From contig JAFDYY010000010.1 of the NCBI GenBank assembly GCA_018267195.1, positions 1 through 64,000 on the forward strand: a stretch of 64,000 nt of DNA, in the 5' to 3' direction. This document shows positions 25,806 through 34,940 of the stretch, in pieces. Positions within the stretch are counted from its first letter, which is position 1. Each line of letters begins with the position of its first letter. The position numbers and the translations under genes were made by a program. The notes under the pieces are model-generated. The model saw only the letters and a list, made by a program, of their open reading frames with translations. It was not told the origin of the DNA and searched no databases. The stretch comes from Bacteroidota bacterium. GTDB taxonomy: Bacteria; Bacteroidota; Bacteroidia; Cytophagales; Cyclobacteriaceae.

Positions 25806-27209
25806 ATGAACCAGAACTCATCTCATAAAATGGTACCGCTAAAAAGCACCCTTCCTTTCATTACTCTGCTTTTATTACTTATGGCTTCCTCCGTAAGAAG
25901 TCAGGATTTATTAACTCTGGAAGATGTAATTAGAATTACCATTGAAAACAATTTTGATATTGAAGTAGCCAAAAACAATATTCAGGTAGCCAAAAATAAC
26001 AACAACATTGGGTTGGTGGGAGGAGGCCAATCTACCGGGGGTACAGTGGTGGGGGGCACTACCGGTATGCTGCCTCAAATCTCAATTGGTGCCGGTAGCC
26101 CGCAAAGTCCGTTAGGGTTTGGCCGAACCACCAGTACACTCAAATATTCTAATCCGTCAGCTAACATTACCGATCAAACACTAAATAGCAAAAGCTATGC
26201 GCCCTCCATTGTTGTGACCTGGTACTTTTTTGATGGCTTAAAAATGTTTGCCACTAAAAGTAAATTAAACCGGGCCGAAGAACTGAGCAACCTGCAATAT
26301 CGCTTAACGGTAGAAAACACTTTGCTCACTTCCCTTACTGCTTATTACCAAATGATCAGCATTAAGCAGTTTATCAAATCCTTACAAACATCTCTGATGT
26401 TAGGCGAGGATCAAAAAAAATTAGCCCAGGAAAAACTGAAAGCGGGCATTGGCTCGGCCGTAGATGTTTTACAAACTCAAATTGATTACAACAACATTCT
26501 GGTGCAAATCACACAACAGCAAAATTTACTGAACGAACAGCGGATCAATTTAAACCTGGCTTTAAAACGATTGCCCGATGTTGATTTTAGCGTGCCCGAT
26601 ACCATCGTTATTCAAACCAAACCCGAATACACCTCTGCGTTGGATAACACGTACAAAAACAACAACTCCATACTAATCGGAAGAAAAAATTTAGAAATAG
26701 ACCGGCTTGCTATGAAAGAATATAAAGCCAATGCCTGGCCTAAAATCGGGATTACCGGCAATTATAATTACTTCTATTCGTCAAACGATATTGGGTTTAT
26801 GCGCCTCAACCAAAACTACGGGTACAACGGAGGGTTTATTTTTTCGTGGACAATCCTTAATAACCTGACAACCCGCACCGCTATTAAAAATTCTACTCTG
26901 CAAATCGCTTCAGACAATACCCGTCTGGAGGCTTCCGAACTGCAAGAGAAATCGAATTTGTATAAAGCGTATCTAAGCTTTCAAAACAACCTGAAGATTA
27001 TTGACTTGGGTAAGCAGAGCGTGCAGCTTTCTAACCAAAATCTGTACATCGCTGCGCAGCGCTTTAAGCAAGGACTTTCTACCTACATAGAATACCGAAC
27101 CGTGCAGCAGTCGTACGAAACAGCACAATACCAGTTATCGCAAGCGGCTTACAGCACCAAGTTGAGTGAACTTAATTTTCTAAAGGCACAAGGTCTGTTG
27201 GTTCATTAA
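25806..27209 (+). CDS. TolC-family outer-membrane efflux channel
   Basis: 467 residues from ATG 25806. ATG 25830 (MVPLKSTLPFITLLLLLMAS) also gives a good signal peptide; the in-frame ATG 25743 lies inside the pump gene. Two long helical hairpins typical of TolC occur: LTLEDVIRITIENNFDIEVAKNN early, and later ALNQNLYIAAQRFKQGLSTYI-type and TVQQSYETAQYQLSQAAYS segments. A glycine-rich stretch at ~95-140 (GLVGGGQSTGGTVVGG) is an unusual insert. It completes the RND operon as the outer-membrane exit duct. Confidence 0.9.
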   Translation: MNQNSSHKMVPLKSTLPFITLLLLLMASSVRSQDLLTLEDVIRITIENNFDIEVAKNNIQVAKNNNNIGLVGGGQSTGGTVVGGTTGMLPQISIGAGSPQSPLGFGRTTSTLKYSNPSANITDQTLNSKSYAPSIVVTWYFFDGLKMFATKSKLNRAEELSNLQYRLTVENTLLTSLTAYYQMISIKQFIKSLQTSLMLGEDQKKLAQEKLKAGIGSAVDVLQTQIDYNNILVQITQQQNLLNEQRINLNLALKRLPDVDFSVPDTIVIQTKPEYTSALDNTYKNNNSILIGRKNLEIDRLAMKEYKANAWPKIGITGNYNYFYSSNDIGFMRLNQNYGYNGGFIFSWTILNNLTTRTAIKNSTLQIASDNTRLEASELQEKSNLYKAYLSFQNNLKIIDLGKQSVQLSNQNLYIAAQRFKQGLSTYIEYRTVQQSYETAQYQLSQAAYSTKLSELNFLKAQGLLVH

Positions 27210-27224
27210 GGAATTGCCCCCGGC

Positions 27225-27986
27225 CTATCGGTCTTGCGGTACTTCTTCCGGCTTCGATACCCAGAAATTATTGTACCCTTCCCCTACTTGTATAGCCAGT
27301 TGGCCATTGGCCAGCATTTCTAAAATAGCCAAAAAATTAAAAATAAGCGTAATGCGTGTAGGTACCTTTTCAAAAAGTTCGGTAAAAGCTACCCGCGATT
27401 TAGAAAGGACTTCGTTCAATATAAATTCTTTCTGCCCTTCAATGGTATAAGGATATTGGATGACCTGATGGACCGGCCTGTTTTTATCTTCCTCGTGCCG
27501 TTTCAACACCTTTTCAAAAACGGTAAGCAACTTAAACATATCGACATCCTGAAGCTCGGCCTCCACATTGGTGCTTTCAGCCAGTTGGCGCAACTCCTTC
27601 ATCAAATTGCCGCGCTTTTCTTTCATCAATTCCGTTTCTTCCATTTTATGGAATTGGTCTATCACCGATTTGTACTTCTTGTACTCCATCAGGTGCTTTA
27701 CCAGTTCTTCGCGCGGATCAATTTCATTTCCCTGCTCATCCAGCTGAGGCCGGGGCAGCAACATTTTAGATTTAATGCGCATGAGTGTGGCGGCTACTAA
27801 AATAAATTCGCTGGCCACCTCAATATTTAGTGTTTCAAGGCGGTGGATGTATTCCAAAAAATCGCTTGTGATTTTAGAAATAGGAATATCGTTAATGTCC
27901 AACTCATCGCGTTCAATAAAAAAAAGCAACAAATCAAACGGCCCCTCAAATAAGGGTAACCGGATTTCAAAATTTTCTTGTGTCAT
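27225..27986 (-). CDS. scpA: Segregation and condensation protein A
   Basis: 253 residues. N-terminus NFEIRLPLFEGPFDLLLFFIERDELDI is the ScpA hallmark that contacts the Smc neck, followed by ISKITSDFLEYIHRL and ATLMRIKSKMLLPRP. The C-terminal winged helix (ALIFNFLAILEMLANGQLAIQV) would contact the Smc head. ScpA is the kleisin bridging Smc heads in chromosome condensation. The gene is convergent with the efflux operon, with 15 nt between stops, and divergent from dxs. Confidence 0.95.
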   Translation of the reverse strand: MTQENFEIRLPLFEGPFDLLLFFIERDELDINDIPISKITSDFLEYIHRLETLNIEVASEFILVAATLMRIKSKMLLPRPQLDEQGNEIDPREELVKHLMEYKKYKSVIDQFHKMEETELMKEKRGNLMKELRQLAESTNVEAELQDVDMFKLLTVFEKVLKRHEEDKNRPVHQVIQYPYTIEGQKEFILNEVLSKSRVAFTELFEKVPTRITLIFNFLAILEMLANGQLAIQVGEGYNNFWVSKPEEVPQDR

Positions 27987-28046
27987 AACTTTAAGGCTGC
28001 AAAAATATCCAAATCTGTTGATAAAACAGGATCAAAATGAAATAAG

Positions 28047-28054
28047 TACATTTG
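28047..28054 (+). promoter_or_regulatory. -7 promoter box of dxs
   Basis: TACATTTG, an exact TAnnTTTG match, ends 6 nt before ATG 28061, so the dxs transcript is probably leaderless. The nearest upstream TTG (28018-28020) is 26 nt away, longer than usual. Confidence 0.55.
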
Positions 28055-28060
28055 CCGAAT

Positions 28061-29980
28061 ATGCTGATTACGCCCGGAAAATTGCTGGCCCAGATCAACA
28101 GCCCTACTGATCTCAAAAAACTTGATCAGGCACAGTTGGTACAGCTATGCGATGAACTCAGGCATTTCATTATTGATAATGTATCGGTCTATGGCGGGCA
28201 TTTCGGAGCTAGTTTAGGGGTAGTAGAACTGACTGTGGCCCTGCACTATGTTTTTAATGCTCCGTACGATAAGTTGGTATGGGATGTGGGGCATCAGGCC
28301 TACGGGCACAAAATCCTTACCGGCAGACGCGATGTGTTTTATACAAACCGTGTCTATCAAGGTATTTCCGGTTTTCCTAAACAAAAGGAAAGCGAATACG
28401 ATGCTTTTGGCGTAGGTCACTCTTCCACCTCGGTTTCGGCTGCTTTAGGTATGGCCGTAGCCTCTAAAATTTCGGGCTTTACTGATAAACAACACGTGGC
28501 CATTATTGGCGATGGAGCACTGACCGGTGGGATGGCATTTGAAGGACTGAACCATGCCGGGGTATCGGATACCAACCTGCTCATCGTCCTCAACGATAAC
28601 TGCATGTCGATTGACCCTAACGTGGGCGCCCTGAAGGATTACCTCACCGACATCACCACCTCCAAAACGTACAACCGCCTTAAAGATGATGTATGGAACT
28701 GGCTTGGCAAACTTTCTACGTTTGGTAAAAATGCTCAGGAGATTGTATCGAAAGTTGAAAATGGAATTAAATCTACTCTGCTTAGCCAAAGCAACCTGTT
28801 TGAGTCGCTCAACCTCCGTTATTTCGGCCCGGTAGATGGCCATGATGTAGATCATCTGGTAGCTGTGCTCAGCGATTTAAAAAAAATTAAAGGGCCCAAA
28901 ATTTTGCATTGTATTACCCAAAAAGGAAAAGGGTATGGCCCTGCCGAAAAGGGGAATGCCACCACCTGGCACTCGCCCGGTACGTTCGATAAAATTACCG
29001 GTGTCATTCATAAAAAATCATTCGATCAGCCCCAACCGCCTAAATACCAAGATGTGTTTGGCCACACACTGCTGGAACTGGCCAGACAAAACAAAAAAAT
29101 TATTGGCATTACACCGGCCATGCCTTCGGGTTCATCATTAAATATTATGATGAAGGAAATGCCCGACCGCGCCATTGATGTCGGTATAGCCGAACAACAT
29201 GCCGTAACCTTTTCGGCCGGTCTGGCCACACAAGGCCTCGTGCCCTTTTGCAACATCTATAGTTCGTTTATGCAACGCGCTTACGATCAGGTAATCCATG
29301 ATGTGTGCATCCAAAACCTACCTGTTAATTTTTGTTTAGACCGGGCCGGGTTTGCCGGATCGGATGGCCCTACCCACCATGGTGCCTACGACTTGGCTTA
29401 CTTTCGCTGCCTGCCTAATATGATTGTGGCCGCCCCGATGAACGAGCAGGAATTGCGCAACCTGATGTACACAGCCCAATTGCCACGCAGCGAAAAAGCA
29501 TTCTCCATTCGCTACCCCCGCGGCCAGGGTGTTATGCCCGATTGGAAAACCCCTTTCGAAGAAATTGAAATAGGTAAAGGAAGAATGATTACAGACGGAA
29601 ATGAGTTAGCCATTCTTACCATTGGCCACATTGGAAACTATGTTATAGATGTGTGCCAACAACTTACAAAGCGAGGCATCAATATAGCCCACTACGATCT
29701 TCGATTTATAAAACCGTTAGATGAACCATTGCTTCATCAGGTGTTTGCTAAATTCAAAAAAATAATCACTGTAGAAGACGGATGCCTTCAGGGGGGCATG
29801 GGCAGTGCTGTAATTGAGTTCATGGCCGACCACCACTACCCCGCAGAAGTAAAGCGGCTGGGCATACCGGATGCCGTAATTGAACAGGGCGAACAGATCG
29901 AACTTCACCGCGAATGTGGATTGGATCCGGACGGAATTAAACGAGCCGTAATTTCTATGCTGGATCCGGTGAAAGCCTGA
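28061..29980 (+). CDS. dxs: 1-Deoxy-D-xylulose-5-phosphate synthase
   Basis: 639 residues from ATG 28061. Family motifs: YGGHFGASLGVVELTVALHY, VWDVGHQAYGHKILTGRR, the thiamine-diphosphate segment IGDGALTGGMAFEGLNHAG then NDNCMSI, FGPVDGHD, and the transketolase pyrimidine domain DVGIAEQHAVTFSAGLA. It condenses pyruvate and glyceraldehyde 3-phosphate, the first step of the MEP isoprenoid pathway. The following hydrolase gene starts 3 nt after its stop, so they are co-transcribed. Confidence 0.97.
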   Translation: MLITPGKLLAQINSPTDLKKLDQAQLVQLCDELRHFIIDNVSVYGGHFGASLGVVELTVALHYVFNAPYDKLVWDVGHQAYGHKILTGRRDVFYTNRVYQGISGFPKQKESEYDAFGVGHSSTSVSAALGMAVASKISGFTDKQHVAIIGDGALTGGMAFEGLNHAGVSDTNLLIVLNDNCMSIDPNVGALKDYLTDITTSKTYNRLKDDVWNWLGKLSTFGKNAQEIVSKVENGIKSTLLSQSNLFESLNLRYFGPVDGHDVDHLVAVLSDLKKIKGPKILHCITQKGKGYGPAEKGNATTWHSPGTFDKITGVIHKKSFDQPQPPKYQDVFGHTLLELARQNKKIIGITPAMPSGSSLNIMMKEMPDRAIDVGIAEQHAVTFSAGLATQGLVPFCNIYSSFMQRAYDQVIHDVCIQNLPVNFCLDRAGFAGSDGPTHHGAYDLAYFRCLPNMIVAAPMNEQELRNLMYTAQLPRSEKAFSIRYPRGQGVMPDWKTPFEEIEIGKGRMITDGNELAILTIGHIGNYVIDVCQQLTKRGINIAHYDLRFIKPLDEPLLHQVFAKFKKIITVEDGCLQGGMGSAVIEFMADHHYPAEVKRLGIPDAVIEQGEQIELHRECGLDPDGIKRAVISMLDPVKA

Positions 29981-29982
29981 CC

Positions 29983-30762
29983 ATGAATAAAATTTTTTTT
30001 CAAAAATCCGGTAAGGGCAAACCCGTTGTGCTCCTCCACGGGTTTTGTGAAACCCACGAAATTTGGGAAAATCTTATCCCCACTCTTTCTTCTGAATTTA
30101 CAGTTTACGCTATTGATCTTCCGGGTTTTGGAAACAGCCCACTTCCCAACGTACCCTTTTCAATAGCCGATATTGGAGAAATGGTGAGCGCGTGGATGCG
30201 GGATCTTAAAATTGAAAAACCCATTGCTATCGGCCACTCCTTAGGCGGATATGTTACCCTTGCCATGGCTGCCTACAATAAAAATATTTTTAGCGCATTG
30301 GGGCTTTTTCATTCTACTGCTTACCCCGATACGGAAGAAAAAAAAGCCAACCGAAATAAGGTAATTGAGTTTGTTCAGACACACGGAACAGCCCCCTTCA
30401 TTGATGCTTTTGTGCCTAGTCTTTTTTATAGAAAAGATCATCCTTCCATTCCAGTCCTTTATCAGATTGCCCTCCAAACGCCTGCCCCTACTCTAATGGC
30501 CTATGCGGCCGCTATGCGCGATCGCCCCTCCTACACCGATATTCTTAAAAAATTTGATCATGCCTTGTTACTAGTAGGCGGGCGATATGATTCTACCATT
30601 CCATTCGATGCCCTAAAAGAATTGAAGCAATTAGCCCAATACCCTACTTTAAAAATACTGGAAGAAACAGCGCATGCCGGAATGTATGAAAACAACCTGG
30701 AGGCCGCGAAGGCGTTGGTTGATTTTTGTAGCCAGCAGAATGTGCTTCCTTCCCGTTTTTAA
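29983..30762 (+). CDS. Alpha/beta hydrolase
   Basis: 259 residues of the classic hydrolase fold: oxyanion strand VVLLHGFCETHEIWENL, nucleophile elbow AIGHSLGGYVTLAM (Ser), acid in GGRYDSTIPF (Asp) and catalytic His in EETAHAGMYEN. The catalytic triad is complete, so an active esterase or related hydrolase is expected. The substrate is unknown. It follows dxs with a 2-nt gap, which suggests co-expression but no clear MEP-pathway role. Confidence 0.88.
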   Translation: MNKIFFQKSGKGKPVVLLHGFCETHEIWENLIPTLSSEFTVYAIDLPGFGNSPLPNVPFSIADIGEMVSAWMRDLKIEKPIAIGHSLGGYVTLAMAAYNKNIFSALGLFHSTAYPDTEEKKANRNKVIEFVQTHGTAPFIDAFVPSLFYRKDHPSIPVLYQIALQTPAPTLMAYAAAMRDRPSYTDILKKFDHALLLVGGRYDSTIPFDALKELKQLAQYPTLKILEETAHAGMYENNLEAAKALVDFCSQQNVLPSRF

Positions 30763-30869
30763 GCTTTTTATTTCGATGTGCCCCAAAAATTATTACCCTA
30801 TAAGCCTGAATTTTTAGATCAAATCCGATTAAATTTATCCCCTAAATCGCAAAATGTACTATCTTTAGT

Positions 30870-30877
30870 TATATTTG
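30870..30877 (+). promoter_or_regulatory. -7 promoter box of the zinc-ribbon membrane protein gene
   Basis: TATATTTG, an exact TAnnTTTG match, 35 nt before ATG 30913. No TTG at the expected -33 position. Confidence 0.45.
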
Positions 30878-30912
30878 ACCTCTTTACAAAAAACGCAAAA
30901 CAAACACCATTT

Positions 30913-31737
30913 ATGAACAGAGAATTCCTTAAGAAAGCTTCGTTGCTCCTTCTTCTGGCACTCCCTACTTTAGCTTTAGCTCAGGCAGAAGAAGAGGATA
31001 AACCCGAAAACTACGATTCGTGGAATCACATGGCACAAAACATTGCGTTGGTTTGCGCAGCCTTGGGTTTACTTATTGCTTTGGGTTATTTCATTAAGCT
31101 AACTACCACCAGGGGCAGCAAGAACAAGTATGATTTTATCAGTAAGTACGAAATCAGTACGTTGTGGGTAGCCGTTATCTTCATCATTATTTCAGGATGC
31201 TTTTTTGCCAACTCGGGCATTACACATTTAACCCCTGTATTAATTGGCGTTCGGGTTTTTGTGAGTGCTGCCATGGCATTAATCGTTTCTGTTATCGTTC
31301 AAAACCTCTTAAAGTTTTACTATCCCTTTTATATTGAAAAACGTTTAAAAGTACTTCGCTACCAACCTCGGATTTCTCCTAAAACCGGGAAGCCCATGAA
31401 ATTGCTCAGCGAAGAAGAAGAAGATGTTTACCTGGATGAAGGTATGCAAGCCGAAGAAAACGCTTTCTCCGTTGACTATGATGTGTGGATAGATGAGGAA
31501 ACCAAATATGTTCAAATTGAAAAATATGCCGGCCATTTGCACGCCTTACAGTGCCCTGAGTGTAACTACCAAACATTTAAAATTGTAAAAGAAGAAGTGT
31601 TAAAGCAGCCTACTGAAACCGAAGAGGGCGAACTGTTAGTGCACTACCAATGTGGCTATTGTGGTTACAAGGCAAAAAAATTGGAGGTTAAACGTAAACA
31701 ACCCACCAAAGCAGAGCAGTCAGCTGCTACCGCTTAA
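30913..31737 (+). CDS. Unrecognised membrane protein with C-terminal zinc ribbon
   Basis: I do not recognise this family. ATG 30913 is favoured since a -7 box lies 35 nt upstream and it gives a signal-like N-terminus (MNREFLKKASLLLLLALPTL, then ALAQ). Of 274 residues, three membrane helices follow (IALVCAALGLLIALGYFI; STLWVAVIFIIISGCFF; VRVFVSAAMALIVSVIVQ). The C-terminal half is soluble and acidic. It ends in a four-cysteine ribbon, CPEC ... CGYC, spaced about 40 residues, as in metal-binding zinc ribbons. The protein could be an anchored nucleic-acid or protein binding module. A terminator follows the gene. Confidence 0.7.
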   Translation: MNREFLKKASLLLLLALPTLALAQAEEEDKPENYDSWNHMAQNIALVCAALGLLIALGYFIKLTTTRGSKNKYDFISKYEISTLWVAVIFIIISGCFFANSGITHLTPVLIGVRVFVSAAMALIVSVIVQNLLKFYYPFYIEKRLKVLRYQPRISPKTGKPMKLLSEEEEDVYLDEGMQAEENAFSVDYDVWIDEETKYVQIEKYAGHLHALQCPECNYQTFKIVKEEVLKQPTETEEGELLVHYQCGYCGYKAKKLEVKRKQPTKAEQSAATA

Positions 31738-31754
31738 TCTAAAATTATTCTTAT

Positions 31755-31785
31755 AAAAAAGCCACGGTTAAGCCGTGGCTTTTTT
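31755..31785. terminator. Bidirectional terminator
   Basis: Stem GCCACGG (31761-31767) / CCGTGGC (31773-31779) with loop TTAAG, flanked by A6 and T6. It serves the zinc-ribbon gene on the plus strand and the LytTR regulator gene on the minus strand. Confidence 0.9.
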
Positions 31786-31799
31786 CATTTGATGTCTGT

Positions 31800-32516
31800 C
31801 TACAGGCTCATCATCTCCTTAAATTTAGAGGCTTGCCTCCGGCTGATTTCTACCTTGTCTCCTCCGCGCAACCGAACCATTAATCCTCCATTAAACCAGG
31901 CTTCTATACCCTCTACCCAACCTAAATTGATAATGTGTTTTCGGTTAGCCCTGAAAAAGGCACGTTCATCTAATTTTTCGTCTAAAGCATTGAGCGATTT
32001 ATGAATCATCGGTTTGTTATTATCAAAATAGACTTTGATATAATTCCCATCTGACTCAAACAAGCGTACATTGGCCAGGCTTACAAACCAGCACCGTTCT
32101 CCGTCTTTTACAAATACCTGATCTTCCGGGCCTAGTTTTTTATCGTGCATACGGCCTGCTTTGCTTTTTTCTTTTTCAAGCACTTTGTGCACGGCCTCAC
32201 TTAATCGTTCGGGCTGAACCGGTTTTAATAAATAATCAAGTGCGTTCACTTCAAATGCCTTGAGGGCAAATTGATCAAAGGCGGTGGTAAATATTACCCA
32301 AGGCACCGTGTCTAATGATTCCAATAACTGAAACCCGCTCCGGCCGGGCATCTGGATATCGAGAAAGAGTAAATCGGGATTCAACTCTTCAATCAATTTT
32401 TCAGCTTCATCTGCATTCATCGCTTCTCCTATCACTTCAATAGACGGATGTTCTTCCAGCAGTTTGGCTAATTCCTTTCGGGCCAGGCGTTCGTCATCAA
32501 TAATCAGGGCTTTCAT
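31800..32516 (-). CDS. LytTR family response regulator
   Basis: 238 residues: receiver domain (MKALIIDDERLARKELAKLL; phospho-acceptor Asp in NPDLLFLDIQMPG; KPVQPERL with the conserved Lys) followed by a LytTR DNA-binding domain (DQVFVKDGERCWFVSLANVRLFESDGNYIKVYF ... FRANRKHIINLGWV). It is preceded by the matching sensor kinase with a 10-nt gap, so this is a two-component pair. LytTR regulators bind direct repeats; I did not locate any in the window. Confidence 0.93.
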   Translation of the reverse strand: MKALIIDDERLARKELAKLLEEHPSIEVIGEAMNADEAEKLIEELNPDLLFLDIQMPGRSGFQLLESLDTVPWVIFTTAFDQFALKAFEVNALDYLLKPVQPERLSEAVHKVLEKEKSKAGRMHDKKLGPEDQVFVKDGERCWFVSLANVRLFESDGNYIKVYFDNNKPMIHKSLNALDEKLDERAFFRANRKHIINLGWVEGIEAWFNGGLMVRLRGGDKVEISRRQASKFKEMMSL

Positions 32517-32526
32517 ATAGTGCTTT

Positions 32527-33564
32527 TTATAAATTGTATAAATGCGGAATTTTTACTTCGGTTAAAACTAAATTATTTTTTTCGTTATCAATTTTTAGAT
32601 AAGCGGCATCTCCATAGAGAAGTTTCAGGCGTTGAATGGTGTTGGTCAGACCCAAGCCTCCTTTTTTTTCGGCTGTATATTGGCCGCTGTTGCTAATTTG
32701 AATTTTCAGTTCGTCATTTTCGGTAACCTTTGTTTTTATGGAAATCGTTCCTCCTTCGGTTAGTTGTGCAATGCCATGTTTGATGCCGTTTTCTACCAAT
32801 GTCTGAATCATAAACGGAGGCACCCAAAAATCGCTCGACCCCCAATCAATATCATATTCAATTTTCAGTCGTTCTTCAAAGCGAATACTTTCCAGGCTAA
32901 GGTAATCTTTTACCACTTTCAACTCATCATTAAACTTCGTAAGTCCTTTTTTTTCTGTTGCCAATGAATTGCGCAAAATATTGGAAAGTTGTGTAATGGC
33001 TTGTTTCGATTTGGCAGGGTTTTCATCAACCAGTGCACGAATGCTGTTCATGGCATTAAAAATAAAATGCGGGTTTAACTGTGCTTTCAGGTTATTCAAT
33101 TCAATCTCCTTAACGGTGGCCTCCATTTTCAATGATTTATTGTACCGTTCGAAATAATTATAAATAAAATAAATGGCCGACCACAAGAAAAAAATGATGG
33201 CATAATAAATAGATTGTCCGAAGATGTGTGTTACATCAAACGCCAGCATCGGATTGAAAAGATGGAGGGGGATGGATGCCGGGATTCGTAAAAAATACAT
33301 AATGAGCCCCATCAGCAGCACACTGGTTACGACTCGTATCAACAGCATCGACATATTGAAGCTCAGCCATTTGTTTCGGTTTATCCACTGGCGGTAGATG
33401 TGTGTTACCAACAAACAGAGTATCGCTTCATATAAAAAAAAGATAAGCCGTTGTGTGTCCAGCACACCGGCATCTAAAAAATTAGCTGCTACCTGTATAG
33501 CTCCATGCAAAAGCCACCCTCCAATTTGAAGCCCCCAGTATAATTTTTCTTTATAACTGCTCAC
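32527..33564 (-). CDS. LytS-type sensor histidine kinase
   Basis: 345 residues: four hydrophobic helices in the N-terminal half (WGLQIGGWLLHGAIQVAANF ... IFLWSAIYFIYNY), a linker helix, then the His_kinase domain with LKAQLNPHFIFNAMNSIRALVDENP (phospho-His in NPHF) and an ATPase lid NSGQYTAEKKGGLGLTNTIQRL. It has no periplasmic sensor domain, so it probably senses membrane state. It is the partner of the LytTR regulator directly downstream. Confidence 0.92.
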   Translation of the reverse strand: MSSYKEKLYWGLQIGGWLLHGAIQVAANFLDAGVLDTQRLIFFLYEAILCLLVTHIYRQWINRNKWLSFNMSMLLIRVVTSVLLMGLIMYFLRIPASIPLHLFNPMLAFDVTHIFGQSIYYAIIFFLWSAIYFIYNYFERYNKSLKMEATVKEIELNNLKAQLNPHFIFNAMNSIRALVDENPAKSKQAITQLSNILRNSLATEKKGLTKFNDELKVVKDYLSLESIRFEERLKIEYDIDWGSSDFWVPPFMIQTLVENGIKHGIAQLTEGGTISIKTKVTENDELKIQISNSGQYTAEKKGGLGLTNTIQRLKLLYGDAAYLKIDNEKNNLVLTEVKIPHLYNL

Positions 33565-33636
33565 GCTTCAAGTTACACATTTTGATTTGTTTGCTTTTGC
33601 AAGAAGCCGGCAATAGATGGTTCCTCTCGGGTAATT

Positions 33637-34146
33637 TCAGATATCCAAATACCCTTCGGGCAGGTTTAATTTAATTTTTCGTAGCGACTTGTTTATACTT
33701 TTGATAAGCGGAGAATGTACGGGCACCAAAATTTCTTTTTTTCCGTATTGAATAATCATTCGTTTATTCAGACCCGTTCCCTGAATGCTCGCTATACTGC
33801 CCAGCCAACCGTGAACTTCGTCTTCGGCACAAAAACCAATCAGTTCATCATTATAAAACTGTCCACGTTTCAGCTTTGGGCGGGTTGCTTTCGGCACATA
33901 GATCCCACAGCCTTTCATCTTGCTCGCTTGCTCCTGTGTATCTACCTGATCAAATTTTACAAATGATTTATCTCCGCGATCGGAAATAGATTGAATAGCA
34001 TACGGAACCAGGCTATCATCTAAAAGTAAAAAGACAGTTGTTGTATGGGGCAACTCCACTTCGTTCTCAAAAACAGCCGTCACTTCCCCTTTCAGGCCGT
34101 GTGTTTTAGAAACATATCCAATTTTGAAGTAGTTGTCTGTAATCAT
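33637..34146 (-). CDS. rimM: Ribosome maturation factor RimM
   Basis: 169 residues: N-terminal RimM barrel (YFKIGYVSKTHGLKGEVTAVFE, the family signature) and C-terminal PRC barrel (FYNDELIGFCAEDEVHGWLGSI ... ILVPVHSPLIKSI). RimM binds S19 and helps 30S head maturation. It follows rpsP, as in most bacteria, but a strong hairpin terminator lies between the two genes. It must therefore be expressed by read-through or by a promoter I cannot see. Confidence 0.95.
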   Translation of the reverse strand: MITDNYFKIGYVSKTHGLKGEVTAVFENEVELPHTTTVFLLLDDSLVPYAIQSISDRGDKSFVKFDQVDTQEQASKMKGCGIYVPKATRPKLKRGQFYNDELIGFCAEDEVHGWLGSIASIQGTGLNKRMIIQYGKKEILVPVHSPLIKSINKSLRKIKLNLPEGYLDI

Positions 34147-34153
34147 GCTAAAT

Positions 34154-34184
34154 AAAAAATGCCAGCAGGTGCTGGCATTTTTTT
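34154..34184. terminator. Hairpin terminator between rpsP and rimM
   Basis: Stem ATGCCAGCA / TGCTGGCAT (34159-34178, loop GG) flanked by A6 and T6-7, so it has a U-tract on either strand. On the minus strand it lies between rpsP and rimM and would reduce rimM relative to rpsP. Confidence 0.85.
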
Positions 34185-34199
34185 AGATTCTTAAAAATT

Positions 34200-34709
34200 T
34201 TATGCCTGAGGTTCAGCCGGGGCTGTTTCTTCGGCTGCCGGAGCGGCCGCTGCTACCTCGCTCTTTTTGCGGATAGCCTCCGCCTTTGCTTCACGCACTT
34301 TGCTCTCGGCCTCTTTACGCAGTTTAACCTGGTCTGCTTTGGTTTTAGCTACGCTATCTATTTTAGTTTGAATTTTTTCTTGCTTCGTCTTTACCCAATC
34401 GGCCAATTTACTATCGGCTTGCTCTTGCGTAAGGGCTCCTTTGTTTACACCAATCTGTAAGTGTTTCTTGTACATTACACCGCGGTATGATAGAATTGCC
34501 CGGATCGTATCTGTGGGCTGGGCTCCTACCATTAGCCAATGAAAGGCTCTGTCATCCTGCAGGACAATTGAAGCCGGAACTGTTTGAGGATTGTACGTAC
34601 CGATTTTTTCAATAAACTTACCATCGCGTGGAGAGCGGGCATCCGTAACCACTACATCAAACATTGCCAGTTTTTTACGGCCCCGGCGGGCCAATCTGAT
34701 TTTTACCAT
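34200..34709 (-). CDS. rpsP: 30S ribosomal protein S16 (extended)
   Basis: 169 residues, about double the E. coli length. The first ~80 hold the S16 core: MVKIRLARRGRKKLAMFDVVVTDARSPRDGKFIEKIGTYNP and ALRWLMVGAQPTDT-like residues (HWLMVGAQPTDTIRAILSYRGV). Beyond this is a Lys/Ala/Glu-rich helical tail ending in alanine and proline repeats; such tails are common in Bacteroidota S16. It has a good promoter (34751-34780) and is followed by a terminator before rimM. Confidence 0.96.
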   Translation of the reverse strand: MVKIRLARRGRKKLAMFDVVVTDARSPRDGKFIEKIGTYNPQTVPASIVLQDDRAFHWLMVGAQPTDTIRAILSYRGVMYKKHLQIGVNKGALTQEQADSKLADWVKTKQEKIQTKIDSVAKTKADQVKLRKEAESKVREAKAEAIRKKSEVAAAAPAAEETAPAEPQA

Positions 34710-34750
34710 GTTGTTTTAATTTTGGATCTCGTCCGGTTTTAAAAGGAGCG

Positions 34751-34780
34751 CAAAATTAAATTTTTTTTTAGATCGGCCAA
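34751..34780 (-). promoter_or_regulatory. rpsP promoter
   Basis: Minus strand: TTG (34780-34778), 19-nt spacer, TAATTTTG (34758-34751), matching the Bacteroidota consensus exactly. It lies 41 nt before the rpsP ATG. Confidence 0.7.
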
Positions 34781-34940
34781 TCTCCGGCTTCTAAAATTCT
34801 TAGAAAAAGGCAATAACTGTTTCAATTTAAGGAATTTCACCTCATAAATAATCAAAAAAACTTAATATTTGTATAAGCGATTATTAAGTTTTATTAATAT
34901 TAACGTTCTTCTTAGCTTTGGTTTCCTTCTTAAAAAAATT

